NCBI GenBank assembly: GCA_024742665.1
Contig: JANSYA010000007.1
Coordinates: 1-64,000, forward strand
DNA length: 64,000 nt
Direction: 5' to 3'
From: a bacterium
Lineage (GTDB): Bacteria > Spirochaetota > Leptospiria > Leptospirales > Leptonemataceae
A program made the position numbers and the translations under genes. Positions 57,236-64,000 of the stretch are shown piece after piece (the first letter of the stretch is position 1; each line of letters opens with the position of its first letter). The notes below the pieces were generated by a model. The model did not search any database. It was given only the letters and a program-made list of their open reading frames with translations, and was not told the DNA's origin.

Positions 57236-59263
57236 GTGAGACTTTCCAGAATTATATGGACCGCCTGTGCCGGGCTCTTGCTGGGAACGGCGGTGGGGGC
57301 CCAGGAGCAGGGGCAGGGGCTCGGCCCGGAGCGCCCGCTGGAAAACATCGGTCTGCCGAACTGGGCGGGCCAGGACTACGCGCCCCAGATCAGCCCGGAC
57401 GGGCAGTTCCTGATCTTTCAGTCTGATCGCCCGGGTCGCAACGAAAGTCAAAATCTATGGGTTTCGCGCAACCAGCGATTTACCGAACGCATGAGTCCGG
57501 CGCAGTGGAGCATTCCGGTTCCCCTGAGTCTGCCCCTGAGCGGCGACGCTTCGAAGACCATGCAGATCGTGCGGCCCCAGGGCGCGCTGGAAGATCCCCC
57601 CGGCGGATTTTCGGTCAACACCGACGGCTTTGAAGGCATGGCCTCGCTGGTGTATCGCAAGGACCGGGCCGTCGAAATCTATTTCACCGCGCTGCGGGAT
57701 GTCTCCGGGCGCGACGGCTACGCGGGTCTGAATATTTACGTTTCGGTTTATCGCGATCAACGCTGGTCGGTGCCGCGGCATCTCAACGTCGTGAACTCGC
57801 ACTTCGACGATCGCATGCCGGTCGTCAGCCACGACGGCGCGCAGATGTACTTCGTATCGAATCGGCCGGGCGGATTCGGCGGCAACGATCTATGGTACGC
57901 CGAACGCGATTTAAGCACCGGGCTCTGGTCGCCGCCGGTCAACGCGGGCGCAGCGATGAATACGCGCTTTAATGAGATCAGCCCGACGCTTTCGGTCGAT
58001 GCGCGCATGCTCTTTTTCAGTTCGGATCGTCCGGGTGGTTTCGGACACTACGATCTATATATGAATCGCAAGCAGGCCGGCCTGTGGGAACCGGCGAAGA
58101 ATCTCGGCGAAAATTTCAACAGCGAACGCGACGACGAATCCCTGACGATGACTCACGACAGTCTGTGGGCGTACTTCGCGAGCGATCGTCGTCATCCGGG
58201 CGCGCGCGGCGACTTCGACGTCTATCGGCGCGGGGTGCCGGACTGGCTGCGCATGAACGTGCAGGTTTTATTTTTAGGCCAGGTGCTCGACGGCGGCACG
58301 CGGCGACCGCTCGGCGTCGAGGCTACAATTAAGATCTTTTACGAACGCGAAACTCTGATTCGCACAAGCACGATCTTTCGTAAAGATCCGGATTTGAAAG
58401 ACCCGCAGGGCCAGGATGATGGCGGGCAGGATCTGTTTAATAATTTTTCGATCGAGCTGAACGCCGGCCGCCGCTACCGGGTGCAGTTCAGCGCTCCCGG
58501 CTTCGAGCCCCAGGAGCTGGTGCTGAATTATAGCGAAGATACGCCGCCTGGAAAAATCGATCGGCGCATTATCGTGCTGCGGCCGATCAAAATCGATCCG
58601 ATCGATCCGCCGACTCGCAATCGGGAGATCTCCGGAGTGGTCGTCGACGCTCTGACGCGTCTGGCCCTGCCCGGCAGTCGAGTGACTCTGACTGTCGACG
58701 GCTCCGAGCCGACGCCGGTGCCCCTCGACAACGATGCGCGCTTTACGATCGTCGTGCCCGAAGACCGCGCTTTTCAGCTGCGCGGCCAGGCGCCGGATTA
58801 TCTGACCCGGACTATGGAGTTTCCGGCGCTGAATCAACGGCCGGACGACGGACCGGGCATGGACAGCCCGCTGGTGCTGCCGCTGCAGCCGGTCGGCGGC
58901 CCGCCGGATAAGCCCTGTCCGGAGAACAATACGATCGAGTGCCTGCTGAATTTGAAAACCTTCTTCGCCTTTCGCGAATCCACGATTCAAAAATCGGCCG
59001 TGCCGGTGTTGAACGCCGCCGCACGGATCATGAAAGCCAACCCCGGAACGAAAATTCAGATCGTGGGCCACACGGACCGCGTCGGCAGCCTGGAATACAA
59101 TCAGCGCCTCTCGGAAGCTCGTGCAAGAAGTGTGCGGGACGCCTTAATTGCGAGGGGGATCGCCGCCGATAGATTAATTATACAGGGTAAAAGTTTCTTA
59201 CAGCCGCTGGATCCCGCGAATCGCGACCTGAATCGCCGCGTGGAATTTCGACGTCATAACTAA
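57236..59263 (+). CDS. PD40-OmpA-family envelope protein
   Basis: This 675-residue protein has a GTG start. The signal peptide ends near GTAVGAQEQ. A series of PD40/WD40-like beta-propeller repeats follows (APQISPDGQFLIFQSDRPG, PVVSHDGAQMYFVSNRPGGFGGNDLWYA, SPTLSVDARMLFFSSDRPGGFGHYDLY). A carboxypeptidase-regulatory-like beta domain lies at about 455-560. The C-terminal OmpA peptidoglycan-binding domain carries VGHTDRVGSLEYNQRLSEARA and RDLNRRVEF. It probably links the outer membrane or periplasmic complexes to peptidoglycan. Confidence 0.92.
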   Translation: MRLSRIIWTACAGLLLGTAVGAQEQGQGLGPERPLENIGLPNWAGQDYAPQISPDGQFLIFQSDRPGRNESQNLWVSRNQRFTERMSPAQWSIPVPLSLPLSGDASKTMQIVRPQGALEDPPGGFSVNTDGFEGMASLVYRKDRAVEIYFTALRDVSGRDGYAGLNIYVSVYRDQRWSVPRHLNVVNSHFDDRMPVVSHDGAQMYFVSNRPGGFGGNDLWYAERDLSTGLWSPPVNAGAAMNTRFNEISPTLSVDARMLFFSSDRPGGFGHYDLYMNRKQAGLWEPAKNLGENFNSERDDESLTMTHDSLWAYFASDRRHPGARGDFDVYRRGVPDWLRMNVQVLFLGQVLDGGTRRPLGVEATIKIFYERETLIRTSTIFRKDPDLKDPQGQDDGGQDLFNNFSIELNAGRRYRVQFSAPGFEPQELVLNYSEDTPPGKIDRRIIVLRPIKIDPIDPPTRNREISGVVVDALTRLALPGSRVTLTVDGSEPTPVPLDNDARFTIVVPEDRAFQLRGQAPDYLTRTMEFPALNQRPDDGPGMDSPLVLPLQPVGGPPDKPCPENNTIECLLNLKTFFAFRESTIQKSAVPVLNAAARIMKANPGTKIQIVGHTDRVGSLEYNQRLSEARARSVRDALIARGIAADRLIIQGKSFLQPLDPANRDLNRRVEFRRHN

Positions 59264-59361
59264 CTTTTGTCGATTTTTTTCGTCCATAAATGTAAATAGA
59301 AAATATATTTCGCCGATACTGAAGGCTTCGCAAGAGGCTCCAGTCGCCGGAATTATGTCGT

Positions 59362-60537
59362 GTGCTTATGGCTCAAACAATGGCAATGGAATCAGGGATT
59401 AAGACCAGTCGCGATTGGGACTTCATTCGAGAGCGTGAGAAGCTGAACTATCTCTTGCTCGAAAAGCTCAAGACGGTTCGTTTTTATCTGAAGGACACCG
59501 ATCCTCCGGCGGAGTTTTATATCGGCGAACAGGCGAACGGTGGGATTGTATTTCATTGCCCGCCCGACGTGGAGCCGGTCGGCGCGGTGACCCTGTATTC
59601 TACGCTCAAGCGCCAGGTGGAAATCGATTTCAAAATGCTCGAACGCCCCGAACCGGGAACAGTGCATTTGCAGCCGATCGAAGGTCGGATTTCAAAGATC
59701 GACCGGGAGTTTCCCCGTTTTAATAACGATTCCGACGCGATTCACGCGGCCAACTTCCAGGTCAGCAAAAGCGAAATCGCCGTGGATCATACGCGCTCGC
59801 ACGTGGCGAATAAAGTCATCTTCGGCGAATTCGAGAAGCGTTTGCACAGCGAATTCCCGGGACTGAAAATTTACGAGTATGGCACGCGCGAACGCCCCCA
59901 GGCGACGAAGTATCTGAATAAAAAGAAGGACGTGATTCTCGTTTCGAATGTTTCGGATTTCGCGACCTATCGGTCCAGCGGCGAAGGCGTCGTCGACTAC
60001 TACGATCTGCTCGAAACCGAAGACGAGATGCTGCCGGAAAAAACTCGCAAGGCGTATCTGGAACGTCAGCTGCAGTCGGTGCTGGTGCAGCCGGTTTTAT
60101 ATGAAATGGCGGACGGCACCAGTTTGCCGATCGCGTTTTTCTATCTGGAAACGAAGCAGGGGTCCGAGCCGCTGACGATGAGCGCGGTCGAGCGATTAAA
60201 AGACGTCGGCGAAGACATCATCCATCGCATTGAAGACGCGAGTCTGATTACGGTCAAAGAAAAGCAGGCCGTGATCAATATCTCCGAGGGCGGGGTGGCG
60301 CTGGAATTTACGCAGCCCGACCTGGTGAAGTACGTGCCCCAGCGCCGTACGATTACCTTCGATCTGGTCTTTCGCATGCAGGCGCCGCTGCGTTTTCGCG
60401 GCAAGGTCTGCCATATTCACAAAGTCGCTCCGGATCGCATTGTCGTCGGCGTGAACCTGGACGGCACCGGCCACAGCGATTTTCGCACGGGCACGCGCGA
60501 CCGTCTGCGCAGTCTGATTCGCATGCTGAAAGGCTGA
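59362..60537 (+). CDS. PilZ-like protein (resembles Leptospira DUF1577 family)
   Basis: This 391-residue cytoplasmic protein has two parts. The N-terminal ~290 residues are an uncharacterised alpha/beta region. The C-terminal ~100 residues show a PilZ-type barrel with INISEGGVALEF, equivalent to the D/NxSxxG motif, and a following beta-strand series (RFRGKVCHIHKV, VGVNLDGTG). The preceding arginines that bind c-di-GMP are not clearly in place. The overall plan is reminiscent of the Leptospira-specific DUF1577 family. It may be a c-di-GMP effector. Confidence 0.65.
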   Translation: MLMAQTMAMESGIKTSRDWDFIREREKLNYLLLEKLKTVRFYLKDTDPPAEFYIGEQANGGIVFHCPPDVEPVGAVTLYSTLKRQVEIDFKMLERPEPGTVHLQPIEGRISKIDREFPRFNNDSDAIHAANFQVSKSEIAVDHTRSHVANKVIFGEFEKRLHSEFPGLKIYEYGTRERPQATKYLNKKKDVILVSNVSDFATYRSSGEGVVDYYDLLETEDEMLPEKTRKAYLERQLQSVLVQPVLYEMADGTSLPIAFFYLETKQGSEPLTMSAVERLKDVGEDIIHRIEDASLITVKEKQAVINISEGGVALEFTQPDLVKYVPQRRTITFDLVFRMQAPLRFRGKVCHIHKVAPDRIVVGVNLDGTGHSDFRTGTRDRLRSLIRMLKG

Positions 60538-60595
60538 AGCCCGGGCCTGCAAACTGGTTTACAGGGCGTCCCCCGCGCGGGACCCGGTTTCTCGT

Positions 60596-61888
60596 ATGAG
60601 CCTCTCGACGAAACCCTATATCGGATCGCGCGATTTTTATCCGGACCAGATGAAATTCCGTAACTGGATGTTCGGCGTCCAGGCGGAGGTCTGTCGTCGC
60701 TACGGTTATTCCGAGTACGCCGCTCCGCTGATCGAGCCGCTGGATCTATACCGGGCCAAGTCTTCGGAAGAGATCGTCAGCGAACAGCTCTACCGTTTTA
60801 CGGATCGCGGCGAACGCGAGATCGCCATTCGCCCGGAACTGACCCCCACTCTGGCGCGCATGGTGGCCGCCCGCATTAACGAACTGCCGCGGCCTTTGCG
60901 CTGGTTCAGCGTCGGCAATTTTATGCGCTACGAACGACCCGGGCGGGGCCGCCTGCGCGAATTCTTTCAGTTGAACGTGGATCTGCTCGGCCCCGACGAT
61001 TTCACCGCGGACGCCGAAGTGCTGATGCTCGCGATCGATTTGATGCGGGCCTACGGCGCGTCGCCGGAACATTTCGAAGTGCGCTACAGCGACCGCCGTT
61101 TGCTGGAAGCCTATTTGAGCGATTACGATACCGAAAAGATTCGGGCGATCAGCCGGGTGATTGACAAACGCGCGAAAATCAAGCCGGCCGAATTCGAAGA
61201 ACAGCTGGCCACGGCCTGCGGCGACGACGCGGGCGTGGCGAAAGTGAAGAAGCTGCTCGCCCTGACCACCGAGAGCGTGGCGGAGCTGCCGGCCGACGAA
61301 CTGGATCCGGAAATCGCGGGTCGCATTTCGAAATTCGCGGAGTTCTTACGCGAGCAGGGTTACGGCGACGGCCTGGTCTTCGATCCTGGCATCGTTCGCG
61401 GCTTCGATTATTATACGGGGCTGATCTTTGAAATGTACGATCGGGATCCGGAAAACAATCGGGCGCTCTTCGGCGGCGGTCGTTATAATCGCCTGGTCGG
61501 TATGTTCGGCAAGCAGGAGATTCCGGCGGTCGGTTTCGGCATGGGCGACGTGACTCTCGAAAATTTTATTGTCAGCCACGGACTCGCGCCGGCCGAACTC
61601 GGCGAAGCGCGCGGCGCTTATATCGCTTTGATGTCGGCCGACCTGGCGGGTCCCGTCGCGAAACTCGCCCGGGAACTCAGAACGGTCGGAATCGACGTCG
61701 AGGTCGCCCTGGAAGCCACGAAGAAATTCGGCAAGCAGTTCGAATTGGCGGAGAAAAAAGGCCGCCGCTTTATGCTGATTTTAGGCGAGACGGAATTGGA
61801 AAACGGCGTTGTGCGGGTCAAAGATCTGAAGAGCGGCGAGCAACAAGACGTGCCGCGCCAGGATCTGGCCGCGGCTCTCGGCGGCTGA
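60596..61888 (+). CDS. hisS: Histidyl-tRNA synthetase
   Basis: This 430-residue class II synthetase has motif 1 near residues 30-50, motif 2 in FMRYERPGRGRLREFFQLNVD, the histidine-recognition RGFDYYTG and motif 3 in VGFGMGDVTLE. The C-terminal anticodon-binding domain (AYIALMSADLAGPVAKLA, RFMLILGE) is present, so it is a true HisRS and not HisZ. It charges tRNA-His. It lies 58 bp after the PilZ-like gene and converges with the mgtC gene. Confidence 0.95.
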   Translation: MSLSTKPYIGSRDFYPDQMKFRNWMFGVQAEVCRRYGYSEYAAPLIEPLDLYRAKSSEEIVSEQLYRFTDRGEREIAIRPELTPTLARMVAARINELPRPLRWFSVGNFMRYERPGRGRLREFFQLNVDLLGPDDFTADAEVLMLAIDLMRAYGASPEHFEVRYSDRRLLEAYLSDYDTEKIRAISRVIDKRAKIKPAEFEEQLATACGDDAGVAKVKKLLALTTESVAELPADELDPEIAGRISKFAEFLREQGYGDGLVFDPGIVRGFDYYTGLIFEMYDRDPENNRALFGGGRYNRLVGMFGKQEIPAVGFGMGDVTLENFIVSHGLAPAELGEARGAYIALMSADLAGPVAKLARELRTVGIDVEVALEATKKFGKQFELAEKKGRRFMLILGETELENGVVRVKDLKSGEQQDVPRQDLAAALGG

Positions 61889-61991
61889 TTCGATTCGCGG
61901 CGGCCGATCATGCGGCGATCCCGGAGGGAGCCGGGCGCTTCGTTCGTCAAAAAATACCAGGCGGTCGGATCATTCGATTTAGGATTTGGTA

Positions 61992-62699
61992 TTATTCCGT
62001 ATTCTGCATGTGATTGAATAGCATCACGTCGGTTACGCCCTTGAGAGCCATCAAGCGATCGGTGATCGAATTTTCGATGTCTCCCCGGAAATACAGGACC
62101 GACTGGTAGTGATTTTCGCCGAAGACCATCTCCAGGCTTTCTTCCGTGATCACCATGCCCATTTCGCGTAGAATCTTACGCACCTGAAAGACTTTTGTTT
62201 CTTTTTTCAGAATCACTTCCAATCGCATGTAGCGAAAACGCCGGATGCGAAACAGATTTTCGATCGCCGTAAAAAACTGTAAGATTAGCAGGATGCCGAG
62301 GGCTGCGAAGACCGCTGTCCAGAGCATACCCGAACCCGCGGCCAGTCCGATCGCGGCCATACACCAGATTGTCGCCGCGCTGGTTAAGCCGAGCACGAGC
62401 CCGCGAGTGCGCAGGATTGCGCCGGCTCCCAGAAAACCGACTCCCGAAACGACCTGCGCCGCGATGCGACCAGGGTCGGCGTTGGCGTAGCCCTGAGCGC
62501 GAGCGGCAATCGCGACCTCGATCGATATGATCATAAAGAGCGCGGCGCCCAGACTGATCAGCATATGCGTGCGCACGCCTGCGGGCTTGTTGCGATATTC
62601 GCGTTCGAGTCCGACGAGAATGCCGCAGACGACCGCGACCAGCAGGCGAAAGAGCAATTCGAAAAAGCGCGGATCTAAAACATTTTCAAGCACGTCCAT
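61992..62699 (-). CDS. mgtC: MgtC/SapB-family membrane protein
   Basis: The MgtC start is ATG 62699 (235 residues); a longer frame to 63059 has an unrelated basic leader. The N-terminal membrane domain has the family signatures RLLVAVVCGILVGLEREYRNKPAGVRTHMLI and GVGFLGAGAILRTRGLVLGLTSAATIW. A C-terminal ACT-like domain (VFQVRKILREMGMVITEESLE) is present. MgtC proteins modulate ATP synthase and Mg2+ or acid-stress physiology. It is the fourth Mg2+-linked family in the window. Confidence 0.92.
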   Translation of the reverse strand: MDVLENVLDPRFFELLFRLLVAVVCGILVGLEREYRNKPAGVRTHMLISLGAALFMIISIEVAIAARAQGYANADPGRIAAQVVSGVGFLGAGAILRTRGLVLGLTSAATIWCMAAIGLAAGSGMLWTAVFAALGILLILQFFTAIENLFRIRRFRYMRLEVILKKETKVFQVRKILREMGMVITEESLEMVFGENHYQSVLYFRGDIENSITDRLMALKGVTDVMLFNHMQNTE

Positions 62700-62754
62700 A
62701 GACGAAACGACTGTGACGATTGCGTGACGCCTGTCAAGTCCGACTGTCTTTCGC

Positions 62755-63960
62755 TCAGGCCTGCGCGTTCTGTCGGCGCCAGTCGCTCGGCGTCGCGCCG
62801 GTAATTTGTTTAAAGGCGCTGTTGAACGATGATTTGGAATTGAAGCCGCTTTCGAGCGCGATGTCGAGCACCGTGCTGCTGGCGGGCCGGCTGCGCAAAA
62901 GTTCCAGGGCGGCCGCGACGCGCTCGCTTCGCGCAAGCTGCAAAAAACTTTTCTGAAAGTGGCGGTTGATGACCTGCGAGGTCTGGACTGTGGATAGTCC
63001 CAGATGCCGCGCGATATCTCCCAGCTGAAAGTCCGGTTCGAGATAGGGCTGCTCTTCAAGCAGGTAGGCCTGGATCTTCGCGCCCTGGGCGCCTACGAAG
63101 TCTTCCGAAAGCAGAGCCTTTTGGTAGCGGGCCGCCGGTGGATAGAGCGCGTCGGCGTCAGCGCCCGTGTCGTCGCCGGTCGAACGAAACAGCAGCAGAT
63201 ACGATCGAATGACGATCAGGATCGCGGCGATGCCGGAAAAGAGTCCCGAGTTCAGCAGGTTGGGATCCAGAGCGGAGAGCGTGCCGGCGCCAATAATCAT
63301 AGCGAGGGGAGTCGCGTGAAACCAGAAGTTGCCGCGTTCGCCGGCGGCCGCGGCCATTGGCGATTGCGAAGCCGCGTCGGAGCTGTCGCTTTGCGGCTCA
63401 CTCGCCGGCCTGCGTTCCGACCGGGCCTCATCGGCGTCGATCGCCTGGAATTGACGCAGGATGCGGGCGGCGGCGCGATGCATGCGAGCGATGGACAGCG
63501 AGATCGCGACAAGATTGTTCAGAAGCGCGCAGTATAAAATCACGACGCAGTCGAAGTGAATCTGTTCTAAGTCTTCGCGCAGATACTGAAGTTTCGTTTC
63601 GACCGGCGAAAGATGAAAGGGCATGAGATAGAGCGTGATTGCGATGGGCACGATCCAGAGCGAGAGGTCGCTCCACTGCAGGCGATTGTCCGCCCGCTCC
63701 CGGGCTCGAACCGAAAGAAAGAGCAGCGGCCCGAGAATCGCCATGAAGCTAAAGGCGAAGCGGGCCAGATGCGGATAGTTCAGAATTTTGTGCGAACCGT
63801 ACAGATAACCAAAGGCGATCGTCAGAGCGATGTTCAACAGCAGCAGGCTCTCGTACAGATTGCCAGGCTGCCGTCGGCCCTTCCAGAAATACAGCGCCAG
63901 GAACAGCGCCTGGGTAAAACCCGCGGCGTGCAAGAGAGCATTGAGAGTGGGCGCGTCCAC
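62755..63960 (-). CDS. Membrane-bound AraC-family transcriptional regulator
   Basis: This 401-residue protein, with GTG start, has seven hydrophobic helices in its first ~270 residues, interrupted by a charged loop near 170-205, followed by a C-terminal AraC-type double helix-turn-helix (LGDIARHLGLSTVQTSQVINRHF, TVLDIALESGFNSKSSFNSAFKQITGATPSDWR). A membrane sensor directly attached to a DNA-binding domain fits one-component signalling. It may control the adjacent mgtC gene 55 bp downstream. The start is close to the window edge. Confidence 0.88.
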   Translation of the reverse strand: MDAPTLNALLHAAGFTQALFLALYFWKGRRQPGNLYESLLLLNIALTIAFGYLYGSHKILNYPHLARFAFSFMAILGPLLFLSVRARERADNRLQWSDLSLWIVPIAITLYLMPFHLSPVETKLQYLREDLEQIHFDCVVILYCALLNNLVAISLSIARMHRAAARILRQFQAIDADEARSERRPASEPQSDSSDAASQSPMAAAAGERGNFWFHATPLAMIIGAGTLSALDPNLLNSGLFSGIAAILIVIRSYLLLFRSTGDDTGADADALYPPAARYQKALLSEDFVGAQGAKIQAYLLEEQPYLEPDFQLGDIARHLGLSTVQTSQVINRHFQKSFLQLARSERVAAALELLRSRPASSTVLDIALESGFNSKSSFNSAFKQITGATPSDWRRQNAQA

Positions 63961-64000
63961 GCGCTATCATTCAGCGACCCCGATCGCTCTGTCAGCCGGA

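Noticed and set aside
62700..63059. N-terminal extension of the MgtC frame
   Set aside because: The extra 120 residues overlap the AraC-family gene, are basic and unlike MgtC; ATG 62699 gives the normal MgtC length.

Overview
The window looks like one contig of a GC-rich, double-membrane bacterium, and a Leptospirales-type spirochaete is the best guess. Supporting signs are a GDSL-like membrane-anchored protein of the kind abundant in Leptospira (DUF1574-like), a PilZ-type protein resembling a Leptospira-specific family (DUF1577-like), an outer-membrane beta-barrel ending in Phe, PD40-OmpA surface proteins, and a very large complement of hybrid histidine kinases. The lineage is an inference from protein families; no rRNA or tRNA gene is visible to confirm it.

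Layout. (1) About 1-3700 is an AT-richer accessory island. It holds the 3' end of a polymorphic-toxin gene whose tip carries ExoY/CyaA-like motifs, a probable immunity gene, a truncated copy of that immunity gene, a small second candidate immunity protein, a DEDDh exonuclease, a HAD-hydrolase remnant and degenerate intergenic repeats. (2) 3940-18627 is a pair of divergent, partly paralogous signalling operons with two giant hybrid kinases, a REC-kinase, stand-alone receivers and a REC-STAS fusion. (3) 18699-25049 holds CorA, a RimK-associated retropepsin-like protease, the conserved circularly permuted ATP-grasp / alpha-E / transglutaminase operon, and a Ca2+/Na+ antiporter. (4) 25096-33414 is a tightly packed eight-gene minus-strand operon mixing two RimK-type ligases (one fused to a TrkA_C domain), an AstE/aspartoacylase-like hydrolase, a CNNM protein, two MscS-type channels, MgtE and a membrane-less MgtE-like sensor. 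Another MscS/MscK-like channel follows. (5) 36104-48736 is mostly envelope and surface proteins: a YceK-like lipoprotein, a SGNH-like protein, TPR and low-complexity proteins, a VWA-STAS fusion, an ankyrin protein, an outer-membrane barrel and a dual cyclic-nucleotide-binding protein. (6) 48792-56684 is metabolism: methylmalonyl-CoA mutase (both subunits) with its MeaB GTPase, ribose-5-phosphate isomerase, an OsmC-like protein and a spore-photoproduct-lyase-like radical SAM enzyme. (7) A repeat-rich spacer (56711-57104) precedes PD40-OmpA, PilZ-like, hisS, MgtC and a membrane-bound AraC-type regulator.

Two themes stand out. One is phosphorelay signalling that feeds STAS-domain outputs. The other is a dense set of divalent-cation and osmotic-stress functions (CorA, MgtE, CNNM, MgtC, three MscS-like channels, a Ca2+ antiporter) interleaved with ATP-grasp peptide ligases and two candidate hydrolases that could act on their products. 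The RimK/TrkA_C-centred operon and the toxin/immunity island are the best candidates for something not yet described.
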